Positions 18,561 through 25,840 of a stretch of DNA of 50,270 nt are shown here, in pieces. The stretch's first letter is position 1. Each line of letters starts with the position of its first letter. The stretch spans positions 1 to 50,270 of the forward strand of contig JAGCFD010000024.1 of the NCBI GenBank assembly GCA_017650305.1, in the 5' to 3' direction. The notes under the pieces were generated by a model, which saw only the letters and a program-made list of their open reading frames with translations, was not told the DNA's origin and did no database searches. Origin of the DNA: Bacteroidales bacterium (GTDB taxonomy: Bacteria > Bacteroidota > Bacteroidia > Bacteroidales > WCHB1-69). The position numbers were made by a program, and so were the translations under genes.

Positions 18561-18588
18561 TCAATTTTTGCTGAAGTAACAAATCTAA

Positions 18589-19170
18589 TTATGCGTCATC
18601 CATACTTCCGATAACGAATTCCATCAATTCCTTTCCCCGCTCATTCATCGCTGGCGTGAGCAGATATCGAATCAAATCCCCATCCAGCTTTTTGTCAATG
18701 ACATAATGAAAGACATTGAAGAGAAAAAATGTGGTATATGTGGCTATATTCAATGTCTCCAGAATCTGATAGTGTTGTTTTCCTGTTTGCAAAACCTCCA
18801 TGACAATCTTTGCGAAAGGGGTTTTCACATCCATCATGATATTATGCTTTGCTGCAAAAGTATAATATGACGCCTCCTCGACAGCGACTGCCTGCATCTC
18901 CACTACAAAGACAACCAATGCCTCCACCACATTGTTGCAGGCTGCCTGTCGTTCCCTGATACGCCCTGCAAGATTGCGCATCCAAAGGTCAAAAGAGAGT
19001 TTGGCAGAATTCTCTTTAGAGTGATAACGATTGAAGAATGTCTTTTTTGCAATACCCATCCGGGCTGCAATCTCTTCCACAGAATGGTCAAAACCATTGG
19101 ACATATAGTATTGGTATATCTCCTCGATCTTTTTCTGATAGGTCGTATTCTGTTTCCTTTTGCTATACAT
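18589..19170 (-). CDS. TetR/AcrR family transcriptional regulator
   Basis: 193 residues. The N-terminal helix-turn-helix is visible at about 28-55 (HSVEEIAARMGIAKKTFFNRYHS), with the aromatic FFNRYHSKE end typical of TetR recognition helices. The C-terminal ligand and dimer domain is helical and unassigned. It begins 10 nt after the MauE-like gene stop on the same strand and so is almost certainly co-transcribed with it. This makes it a candidate regulator of that gene, of the adjacent lipoprotein genes, or of itself. No operator palindrome was identified. Confidence 0.85.
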   Translation of the reverse strand: MYSKRKQNTTYQKKIEEIYQYYMSNGFDHSVEEIAARMGIAKKTFFNRYHSKENSAKLSFDLWMRNLAGRIRERQAACNNVVEALVVFVVEMQAVAVEEASYYTFAAKHNIMMDVKTPFAKIVMEVLQTGKQHYQILETLNIATYTTFFLFNVFHYVIDKKLDGDLIRYLLTPAMNERGKELMEFVIGSMDDA

Positions 19171-19180
19171 GGGAAGAGTC

Positions 19181-20119
19181 TTATTTCGATTGGGGTATGA
19201 AATCCACCATGTCGCGTTCTGTCAGCTGGCGCAGATCCGCCGTCTTTACCACCTGGCCGTTGTGGACATAAAGATATGTTGGGAAACGTCCATTAACCAA
19301 TTGCACGGCTACTATGGGTGAGATCGGCACATAGCGGAACTTACTGTCGCCCGTTATCTCCTCAAACTCCGCCAACGACTCTTCCTTTCCCCAGATAGTC
19401 ATCAGGATACGATTGTCATCCAGGTTGTTACGTTCACTTATGGCATGAAGTTTCTCCGCACTTACCTTACAATACTTGCATCCTGAAGCGACCACTCCGA
19501 TAATATAGTTACCCGTATCCAGTTGCTGGGCCTTCATCACGGAATCCTGCATAAATGACTGGAAGGCTTCTTCATTATAGATGTTTTTATCTTTTTTGAA
19601 AAGATTATACACTCCGTCCAAGGGGAACAAGATGAAGGTGGCAGTAAAGGCGGCAAGGAGGCCAAGAATACCCACCAATCTCCAGCCTTTGAAATGCGCG
19701 GGGGGCTCCTTCCGGATCAAGAGCAACAAAGCTATGGTGACAACATTCTTTACTATAGACCAGGCAGGATTCAACTCCACCAGGTCGCCCATACAATGAC
19801 AACTGCTATCATTGCGGAAAATGGCCACATAGACAAGAAACAAAGTGAAACCACACATCATCAGCATCGTGGCCCACCACGTAGGTTTATATAGAATCTT
19901 GAAGATAAGGAAGAATCCCAAAATCATCTCCACCGCAATGACGAGTCGGGCGATGATGGTACTGAACACAAAACTGAAAATCTGGAAACTGAAAATATAG
20001 AGCTCAAAGTGATCCAGAGACAGCAGCTTCATGACGGCAGTGGCAATGAAGAAGGCGCCCAAGAGGATCCGAAGAACCATTTTGAGAATGGAGATAATGT
20101 TGTTATGGGTTGTTTCCAT
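19181..20119 (-). CDS. MauE/DoxX-like redox membrane protein with C-terminal CxxC domain
   Basis: 312 residues. The first 165 form about five membrane helices and hold the MauE/DoxX-type signature: a CxC pair (C107, C109 in SSCHCMGD) followed by a short loop and NPAWSIVKN. After helix 5 an extracytoplasmic domain of about 140 residues contains SGCKYCK (C214/C217), placed where a thioredoxin-like CxxC would be. A TIWGKEESLAEF strand-helix and a PTYLYVHNGQVV segment follow, the latter resembling the cis-Pro strand of thioredoxins. MauE relatives are linked to disulfide formation in methylamine dehydrogenase maturation, so a membrane thiol-redox role is reasonable but inferred. The promoter box at 20161-20168 is directly upstream and tetR follows by 10 nt. 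Confidence 0.8.
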   Translation of the reverse strand: METTHNNIISILKMVLRILLGAFFIATAVMKLLSLDHFELYIFSFQIFSFVFSTIIARLVIAVEMILGFFLIFKILYKPTWWATMLMMCGFTLFLVYVAIFRNDSSCHCMGDLVELNPAWSIVKNVVTIALLLLIRKEPPAHFKGWRLVGILGLLAAFTATFILFPLDGVYNLFKKDKNIYNEEAFQSFMQDSVMKAQQLDTGNYIIGVVASGCKYCKVSAEKLHAISERNNLDDNRILMTIWGKEESLAEFEEITGDSKFRYVPISPIVAVQLVNGRFPTYLYVHNGQVVKTADLRQLTERDMVDFIPQSK

Positions 20120-20160
20120 ATAATAATCGGGTTACTATCTATTAAATTCAAAATGAGCGG

Positions 20161-20168
20161 CAAAGATA
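20161..20168 (-). promoter_or_regulatory. -7 box of the MauE-like gene, touching a terminator T-tract
   Basis: The minus strand reads TATCTTTG, 42 nt before the ATG at 20119. The T-run of the terminator at 20169-20202 ends exactly where this box begins. Confidence 0.6.
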
Positions 20169-20202
20169 AAAAAAAAGAGGATACCCGACAGGATATCCTC
20201 TT
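20169..20202 (-). terminator. intrinsic terminator of the 68-aa lipoprotein gene
   Basis: On the minus strand, arms AAGAGGATA (20202-20194) and TATCCTCTT (20183-20175) form a perfect 9-bp stem with a 10-nt loop, followed by an uninterrupted T-run down to the -7 box of the next gene. It lies 21 nt after the lipoprotein stop codon. Confidence 0.75.
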
Positions 20203-20223
20203 GTAGAAGGTTTCACCTAATTT

Positions 20224-20430
20224 TTAGTGGCACTCCATACCAGTCTTGTGACCATCGATCACAATAACGGTGTTGTAGTCGGAGCACTTCTTGCCACCCT
20301 CGTTGTCGAAAGAGGTTTCGCTAACCACTTCACCATCGAGATAGGTTTTGCAGTTACAGGTCTTGCTGCAGGAAGCTCCACCAATGATAAATAACAGGGC
20401 GAAAGCACTGGCACATAAGAATTTTTTCAT
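20224..20430 (-). CDS. Cys-rich small lipoprotein (68 aa)
   Basis: MKKFLCASAFALLFIIGGASC is a lipoprotein signal with lipid-site Cys21. The mature 47 residues contain four more cysteines (25, 27, 49, 67), enough for two disulfides. The sequence is SKTCNCKTYLDGEV, an acidic stretch, KKCSDYNTVIVIDG and a C-terminal MECH. Similar small lipoproteins with KTCxCxTY and KxCSD patterns occur across Bacteroidales without a known function. The promoter and first 13 codons are almost identical to those of the 152-residue lipoprotein gene at 22219-22677. It has its own promoter (20468-20475) and terminator. Confidence 0.8.
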   Translation of the reverse strand: MKKFLCASAFALLFIIGGASCSKTCNCKTYLDGEVVSETSFDNEGGKKCSDYNTVIVIDGHKTGMECH

Positions 20431-20484
20431 GATGCTTTGAAAATTTTTAGGTTAATAATTCTGGGAGCAAAAGTACACTTTTTT
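20386..20484 (-). repeat. promoter-leader cassette, copy A
   Basis: A 99-nt block identical at 97 positions to 22633-22731 on the same strand. It spans the -7 box, the whole 5' leader, the ATG and about 15 codons of signal peptide (MKKxLCASAFALL). Homology stops inside the signal peptide and the mature proteins are unrelated, so the cassette moved or was duplicated as an expression-and-secretion module. Confidence 0.9.
20468..20475 (-). promoter_or_regulatory. -7 box of the 68-aa lipoprotein gene
   Basis: The minus strand reads TACTTTTG followed by CTCC, 38 nt before the ATG at 20430. The same box and leader are repeated at 22715-22722. Confidence 0.65.
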
Positions 20485-20578
20485 TCTTCTTAAAAACATT
20501 TTTTATAAAAAAAATCACTTGTTTAAAAAAAAATATTGATCAGAAAATTTATGAAACATATTTTTGAAGAAAAAACTA

Positions 20579-22204
20579 CTAATACTCAATCAGATACTTA
20601 AGATTGGAAGGATTGATAATAGTATCAGAAACAATATTCCCGGCATTGTCATATCGGATATGGCGGGCATTAACCCAATAGGCAAAGTATCTGTGAAATG
20701 TTTGATTCGTATCAGCATACATTGGGATTTGAGGCGACACTTTGACTTGGCCTGGGTTTCTCAACTCTCCATCAGACCATAAAACAAACTTCTGAATAAA
20801 ATCCATATCTTGGTTGATTAAGACGACCGCCATGGATCTGTCAAGAAAAGTTTGTCGATGTTCCTTCAAAAAATCAGCATATAGAGGAACGCAATTAAAA
20901 CAGGAGGATTCCGACAATATCAAAAATTCCGAATATTTGCTAAAATCCTTGCCGACAATATTTTTCAAATACGAAGTTAACGCCTCCTTTTCGCTCATTT
21001 TGGGAGCAATTTGGTTCCACTTGTATTTTCTGTTATCAATTTGATTCTTTAAATAAGAGACTTTTCTTGTTTGAATTTGAGGAGTAAAATAGGTATAAGT
21101 CCTATGCGAACAATTCTTTTTGAACAAAAGAAAACCATCTCTATAAGGGATAATGGAAGGTGCATAACCTTCCGGGATGAGACCTTCTCCTATAAGATTC
21201 AAGTTTTCGTCCAACATCATAAAACAATATATGAAATTGTTATACTGCAAAGCTAATGGTGAATCCATTGTGTCGCAGGCGATTCTTGCTGTCACATATA
21301 TTCTTTTATTGACTGTGTCACAAAAAACACGCTCATAACGAGCTTTATACGGATCATATTGTTTGGCTTCCTCGTTTATTTTATAAGGAGAGATGGACGA
21401 TATTAGGCTGGATTTTACCTTTTTATGATAAGTATTGTTGTTTGAAAGGGAATATCTGTAGATGACGGAGTTATTGGGAAACAATGCATAAACATATTCA
21501 GAAGTAGCCACAGCTCTTGGAGAACTATAAAACATTGACCAATAATGATTTTTATCTGTTTTCGGACAAGCAATAGGTAATTTGGTAAAATCCCAGTCTC
21601 GCGATCCATCTTTACTGACACAACCTAAAAAACTTGCTGGCATTATTCCATCCTCATTCCATTTGATAAGCGGCGTGAAAACTTTTCCTCGCTTAAAAAT
21701 CAGAGGAAAATCACAATAAAACACATAGTACCTGCCTGCATCGTTATACATCGGATGACTTTTGGTTCTAACCGGCAACGCATCTAATTTTACCGTGTCT
21801 GAGATGTTTCCATGCCTGTCTATCATAAGAAGTGCCCCATCTTGAAAATCATGGTCGTAAACAGTATTAACTGCTATCAGCACCGTGTCATGAGATATAG
21901 GAAGGACTCGATTAATTTCCAGATTTTGTTTCACATTCAAGTTGAACGAGTCAAGTAGCATGTTTTGAGTCAAATCATAGACTATCCACTGATTGGCTGG
22001 ACGACGAATTCCTTCAGTAATAATATGACCAGTGCTGTCGATACGGGTACAAAACACAAAACCAGGAGAAAGATCCTTTGTATTAACAGGGGTGACAATA
22101 TCATAATTATCTTGCAAGGAAATCACTGTCACATCACGTTCTATGTGACATGAATAAAACAGACACAACAAAAGAATAATCGCTATGGCCTTTCGAGAAA
22201 GCAT
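20579..22204 (-). CDS. large lipoprotein, beta-propeller-like with C-terminal CxxC (DUF4221-like)
   Basis: 541 residues from the ATG at 22204, which gives MLSRKAIAIILLLCLFYSC with a lipobox ending at Cys19. An ATG 8 codons upstream would overlap the previous gene and weaken the signal. The body is beta-rich with repeated strand-turn units (NQWIVYDLTQNMLLDSF, GALLMIDRHGNISDTVKL, VIYRYSLSNNNTYHKKV), resembling the six-bladed propeller lipoproteins found beside small exported peptides in Bacteroidota; the DUF4221-like label is tentative. From about 425 comes a separate thioredoxin-like strand-helix with C435-x-x-C438 (SSCFNCVPLYADFLKEH) and a DIQ-type strand (MAVVLINQDMDFIQKF). It starts 14 nt after the 152-aa lipoprotein gene and is presumably co-transcribed with it. 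Confidence 0.78.
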   Translation of the reverse strand: MLSRKAIAIILLLCLFYSCHIERDVTVISLQDNYDIVTPVNTKDLSPGFVFCTRIDSTGHIITEGIRRPANQWIVYDLTQNMLLDSFNLNVKQNLEINRVLPISHDTVLIAVNTVYDHDFQDGALLMIDRHGNISDTVKLDALPVRTKSHPMYNDAGRYYVFYCDFPLIFKRGKVFTPLIKWNEDGIMPASFLGCVSKDGSRDWDFTKLPIACPKTDKNHYWSMFYSSPRAVATSEYVYALFPNNSVIYRYSLSNNNTYHKKVKSSLISSISPYKINEEAKQYDPYKARYERVFCDTVNKRIYVTARIACDTMDSPLALQYNNFIYCFMMLDENLNLIGEGLIPEGYAPSIIPYRDGFLLFKKNCSHRTYTYFTPQIQTRKVSYLKNQIDNRKYKWNQIAPKMSEKEALTSYLKNIVGKDFSKYSEFLILSESSCFNCVPLYADFLKEHRQTFLDRSMAVVLINQDMDFIQKFVLWSDGELRNPGQVKVSPQIPMYADTNQTFHRYFAYWVNARHIRYDNAGNIVSDTIINPSNLKYLIEY

Positions 22205-22218
22205 CTGACAAAATATTA

Positions 22219-22677
22219 TCAAGAACATGAAACAATCAACACAGAAACGTCAGAACCACCAGGACTGACCGAAATTTCAAGATGGCAAGTGTTTCCTCGT
22301 CCCGAACAAGTTACGTATGTATTACCTTGATCATCATACGTTTGCGAAAAAATATGGTCGCATTCGCTCATAGCACTTGCAATAGTGAGGGAATCTCTTG
22401 AATTATAGCATACAGGAATTAATAAACGATCCCTTGAAGTATCTTTAAAAACTGTAAAATCTATGTAACCAGGCGTAATATACTCATCCAAATTGAAATC
22501 TAACAGATCTGGATCAATCTGAATATAGCCACATTCATTCATAAAGGATGTGACATCTGAATAATAAGGGACACCTTGGGGTGTCAATTGCGTTTGGGAG
22601 TTCTCTATTTTATCCTTGGAGCATGAAAAAAAGATCAATAACAGGGCGAAAGCACTGGCACATAAGATTTTTTTCAT
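22219..22677 (-). CDS. Cys-rich lipoprotein (152 aa)
   Basis: MKKILCASAFALLLIFFSC is the lipoprotein signal with lipid-site Cys19. The mature chain has six further cysteines (49, 90, 106, 124, 131, 151), again an even number compatible with disulfides. Other visible parts are an N-terminal Thr/Gln-rich linker, an acidic DPDLLDFNLDEYITPG region and a C-terminal beta-rich stretch (GNTYVTCSGRGNTCHLEISV). No family recognised. The promoter, leader and first 13 codons are shared with the 68-residue lipoprotein gene. The large CxxC lipoprotein gene follows 14 nt downstream, so this promoter probably drives both. Confidence 0.75.
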   Translation of the reverse strand: MKKILCASAFALLLIFFSCSKDKIENSQTQLTPQGVPYYSDVTSFMNECGYIQIDPDLLDFNLDEYITPGYIDFTVFKDTSRDRLLIPVCYNSRDSLTIASAMSECDHIFSQTYDDQGNTYVTCSGRGNTCHLEISVSPGGSDVSVLIVSCS

Positions 22678-22731
22678 GATGCTTTGAAAATTTTTAGGTT
22701 AATAATTCTGGGAGCAAAAGTACACTTTTTT
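22633..22731 (-). repeat. promoter-leader cassette, copy B
   Basis: Partner of 20386-20484 in direct orientation, 97 of 99 positions identical. It covers the -7 box, leader, start codon and the shared N-terminal half of the signal peptide. The two copies are 2.2 kb apart and flank the large lipoprotein gene. Confidence 0.9.
22715..22722 (-). promoter_or_regulatory. -7 box of the 152-aa lipoprotein gene
   Basis: TACTTTTG on the minus strand, 38 nt before the ATG at 22677, the same spacing as in copy A. Confidence 0.65.
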
Positions 22732-22819
22732 ATATTGCAACACCTTTCTGAAAAAAAAATTGGGAGTTATATACTTGATGGCACAGTCTCCCCTTTCGCG
22801 GCGGCCGTTACAAGCATCA

Positions 22820-22856
22820 TGGCAAGTGTCACCCGCGCCGCGGGAGACACTTGCCA
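22820..22856. repeat. 37-nt GC-rich near-perfect palindrome
   Basis: Outer arms TGGCAAGTGTC (22820-22830) and GACACTTGCCA (22846-22856) pair perfectly over 11 bp. After one A/A mismatch, inner arms CCCGCG and CGCGGG pair over 6 bp around a single C at 22838. A second small hairpin follows (GCGAAG 22879-22884 with CTTCGC 22893-22898). The surrounding 22790-22930 is much richer in GC than its AT-rich flanks and has no convincing gene. There is no T-run, so a simple intrinsic terminator for the ABC gene is unlikely. A protein-binding site, cruciform element or structured RNA are all possible. Confidence 0.75.
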
Positions 22857-22956
22857 CAAGACACAGCACGAACCCGGTGCGAAGTGGGGGAGCTTCGCAG
22901 GATGCCATCTAATATCGACACAAAGGTGCCATCATGTATATAATTACTAATATTTT

Positions 22957-24675
22957 TTACTCACGAATACCTTGTGGAATAGCATTGAGTAAAGTGCGTG
23001 TATAGTCGGTTTGGGGATTGCGGCAGAGCTCGTCAGCCTCGCCTAATTCCACGATTCGGCCTTGCTGCATCACGGCGATGCGGTCGGACATGAAGCGGAC
23101 CACGGAGAGGTCGTGCGAAATAAAGATATAGGTAAACTGGTACTCGTTTTTCAGTTCATTGAGAAGATTGAGGACTTGGGCCTGGACGGACACATCGAGG
23201 GCGGACACGGACTCGTCACAGATGATGAAGCGGGGGTTGACAGCCAATGCACGGGCGATGGAGATACGCTGGCGCTGGCCGCCGGAGAACTCGTGTGGAT
23301 AGCGATAAAAATGCGACTCGTTCAGGCTCACGCGCTCCAACAAGGCAATAGCTTTGCTTCGGCGCTCCTTCTCATTGCCTCCAATGCCATGCACGCGCAT
23401 CGGCTCGGTGAGCATATCGCCTATGGTAAGCCTTTGGTTTAACGACGAATAGGGATCCTGCAAGATAATCTGTAGATCTTTGCGTACAGAACGCAACTCC
23501 CGGGAGGAGAGTTTCATCAGGTCGCGGCCCTGATAGGTTACGGAGCCTGCGGTAGGCTCTATAAGCCGTATCATGGAGCGTCCGAGGGTGGTCTTGCCGC
23601 ATCCCGATTCTCCAACGAGTCCCAGCGTCTCTCCTTCGTAGATGTCAAGGTTGATGTCTTGCAACGCCTCCACAAAGCGTCGCTTTTCAAAAAGTTTCTC
23701 CTTCCGCACAGGATATCGTTTGCTGAGACCCCGGATAGTGATGAGCGGCTTGGCGGAATACAATTGTTGATGTTTCTTGTTTCTCTCCTCCGGCGTAACC
23801 TGCTGGCGAGGGACTTGGCCGTCATGGCTCACGAAATCATCGACCGTAGGCAAGGTGACAAGTCGTTCGGTCATGGAGGGACGGCAGGCCAAGAGACCCT
23901 GGGTATATGGATGTTGTGGATGCAAGAAGATATCACGGATATCGCCTTGCTCTACCACTTCGCCCTTGAAGAGCACCACCACTTTGCGAGCGATTTCTGC
24001 CACCACGCCCAAGTCATGAGTGATAAAGAAGACGCTCATGCCATGTTTCTTCTGCAGTCTCTTGATGAGGTCGAGGATACCTTTCTGGACAGTCACATCC
24101 AAGGCGGTGGTAGGCTCATCGGCAATGAGAACGTCAGGTTGGCAGCTCATGGCCATGGCGATCATGACGCGCTGTTTCTGACCTCCGGAGAGCTCATGCG
24201 GGTAGGATTGGAATATCTGTTCGGGACGAGGCAGCATCACCTCGTTAAAGAGTTCTATGACGCGCGCTTTGGCAGCCTCGGGGGTGCAGTGGGTATGCAA
24301 CAGCAGCTGTTCTGTAATCTGTTCGCCACAGCGGATGACCGGATTGAGGGAGGTCATGGGCTCCTGGAAGATCATCGCCACCCGGCGACCGCGCATCGAC
24401 CGCATCTCCTTCTCCGTCAATTTGAGAAGGTCTGTTCCCTCTTCCTGGCCTTCTTCACAAAAAAGAATTCGGCCTGACGGATAGCGGGCGATATTTCGGT
24501 TCAGCAGTTGCATGACGGATAACGCCGTCACTGACTTGCCGGAGCCGGACTCGCCAACAATGCCAATGGTTTCGCCTCTGCCCACTTCAAAAGTGACATG
24601 CCGAAGGATGGACTTCCATTCCCCGTCCTGCTTCAAATCCAGCGAAAGATCTTCTATTTTTAAAAGCGCATCCAT
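22957..24675 (-). CDS. fused DppD-DppF-type ABC transporter ATP-binding protein
   Basis: 572 residues from MDALLKIEDLSLDLK (ATG 24675; a start four codons earlier falls within the promoter region). It contains two complete ABC ATPase domains. The first has Walker A GESGSGKS, signature ELSGGQKQR and Walker B IADEPTTALD; the second has GESGCGKT, EFSGGQRQR and ICDESVSALD. Each is followed by the oligopeptide/dipeptide C-terminal extension (HPQHPYTQGLL, NPQTDYTRTLL). This is the architecture of the fused nickel/peptide importer ATPases. No permease or binding-protein gene is adjacent, so its membrane partners must lie elsewhere. Peptide import is inferred from the family and suits the peptidases in the window. 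Confidence 0.92.
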   Translation of the reverse strand: MDALLKIEDLSLDLKQDGEWKSILRHVTFEVGRGETIGIVGESGSGKSVTALSVMQLLNRNIARYPSGRILFCEEGQEEGTDLLKLTEKEMRSMRGRRVAMIFQEPMTSLNPVIRCGEQITEQLLLHTHCTPEAAKARVIELFNEVMLPRPEQIFQSYPHELSGGQKQRVMIAMAMSCQPDVLIADEPTTALDVTVQKGILDLIKRLQKKHGMSVFFITHDLGVVAEIARKVVVLFKGEVVEQGDIRDIFLHPQHPYTQGLLACRPSMTERLVTLPTVDDFVSHDGQVPRQQVTPEERNKKHQQLYSAKPLITIRGLSKRYPVRKEKLFEKRRFVEALQDINLDIYEGETLGLVGESGCGKTTLGRSMIRLIEPTAGSVTYQGRDLMKLSSRELRSVRKDLQIILQDPYSSLNQRLTIGDMLTEPMRVHGIGGNEKERRSKAIALLERVSLNESHFYRYPHEFSGGQRQRISIARALAVNPRFIICDESVSALDVSVQAQVLNLLNELKNEYQFTYIFISHDLSVVRFMSDRIAVMQQGRIVELGEADELCRNPQTDYTRTLLNAIPQGIRE

Positions 24676-24684
24676 AAGAAAGTG

Positions 24685-24692
24685 CAAAAATA
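24685..24692 (-). promoter_or_regulatory. -7 box of the ABC ATPase gene, nearly leaderless
   Basis: TATTTTTG on the minus strand, ending only 10 nt before the ATG at 24675, so the leader would be about 3 nt. This fixes the start codon, because the earlier in-frame ATG at 24687 overlaps the box. Confidence 0.6.
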
Positions 24693-24786
24693 GGAAAAAT
24701 TACGTGAAAGAAATAAAGAAAAATGGTAACAGACAGACTTGGCCAGATATGTTTTTTATCTTCTATAGCTCAATAGAAAAAAATAT

Positions 24787-24794
24787 TATTTTTG
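24787..24794 (+). promoter_or_regulatory. -7 box of the glycosyltransferase unit
   Basis: TATTTTTG followed by CGG, 49 nt before the ATG at 24843. It is divergent from the ABC promoter about 95 bp away. Confidence 0.6.
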
Positions 24795-24842
24795 CGGCAT
24801 TATTTTTAAAACCCCAACACTCAAGAACCGACATATCAAAAA

Positions 24843-25832
24843 ATGCTATCTGTCATTTGCCCTATCTATAACGAGGAGAAGTATATAGTCGCGTGTATTG
24901 ACTCCATTATCGCTCAGGATTATCCCAAAGATGACCTGGAGGTTTTGCTGATGGATGGCATGAGCACAGATCGCACACGAGAGTTGATCAGCCCTTATCT
25001 GCCTAATTGCCCTTATCTGCGTCTGTTGGACAATCCAGGCAGGACTGCGCCTCGCGCGTTGAACCGCGGCATTGCAGAGGCTCAAGGAGATGTCATCCTG
25101 CGCATCGACGCCCACTCAAGCTATCCTTCCAACTATTTCTCCACTCTCGTACGCCGGCTTTTTGAGTTGAATGCCGACAATGTGGGAGCTGTTTGGAAAA
25201 CTGTCGTGATGAATGAGACTCCCAAGTCGTTGGCCATCCGTGAGGTGCTTAGCCATAGTCTTGGCGTCGGCAATGCCCTTTTCCGCACCGGCATCACGGA
25301 GGTTCGTGAAGTGGATACGGTGCCCTTCGGATGTTGGAGACGCGATGTCTTCGACAAGTATGGTCTCTTTGACGAGCGGCTGACCCGCAATCAGGACATC
25401 GAACTTAACAAACGCATCATCCGCGGCGGCGGAAAGATATACCTCGTGCCAGACACATACTGCACCTATTATGCCCGCGAAACCTTCGACAAGCTTTTCG
25501 ACAACAACTACAGTAATGGCAAATGGAATATCATGACCGTCTATTACACTCGTGAGATGAGCTCCCTCTCCTTGCGCCATTTCGTACCGCTGCTCTTCAT
25601 ACTCTCATTGTTGTTGCCCGTCATCGCCGGTTTCTTTTGGCATCCATTGTGGCTTATAACCGCCTTTATCCTGCTGATCTATCTATCCCTGATTGGAACC
25701 GTCAGCGCCAAGTTGGCAAAATCCAAAGGACTTAGCTTCATTCGGCTCATCGAAAGCTTCTTCATTCTTCATTTTTCGTACGGCCTTGGATCTCTGATGG
25801 GACTGTTATCCATTCCTTTCACTAAAAGATAA
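24843..25832 (+). CDS. family 2 glycosyltransferase, membrane-associated
   Basis: 329 residues. The N-terminal GT-A domain starts directly with MLSVICPIYNEEKYI, followed by LLMDGMSTDRT (nucleotide-sugar site) and the metal-binding region in ILRIDAHSSYP; DERLTRNQDIELNKRI contains the acidic catalytic-base-type motif. Two or three C-terminal hydrophobic helices (about 245-300) anchor it to the membrane. It resembles succinoglycan/exopolysaccharide-type GT2 enzymes. The sugar-phosphate transferase gene 8 nt downstream suggests assembly of a lipid-linked glycan, but this is only a two-gene set and not a full polysaccharide locus. Confidence 0.88.
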   Translation: MLSVICPIYNEEKYIVACIDSIIAQDYPKDDLEVLLMDGMSTDRTRELISPYLPNCPYLRLLDNPGRTAPRALNRGIAEAQGDVILRIDAHSSYPSNYFSTLVRRLFELNADNVGAVWKTVVMNETPKSLAIREVLSHSLGVGNALFRTGITEVREVDTVPFGCWRRDVFDKYGLFDERLTRNQDIELNKRIIRGGGKIYLVPDTYCTYYARETFDKLFDNNYSNGKWNIMTVYYTREMSSLSLRHFVPLLFILSLLLPVIAGFFWHPLWLITAFILLIYLSLIGTVSAKLAKSKGLSFIRLIESFFILHFSYGLGSLMGLLSIPFTKR

Positions 25833-25840
25833 TCACTTTA

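Noticed and set aside
22684-22950. Small open frames on both strands in the GC-rich islet
   Set aside because: Their translations are low in structure, overlap the palindrome and the cassette promoter, and show no signal or motif.
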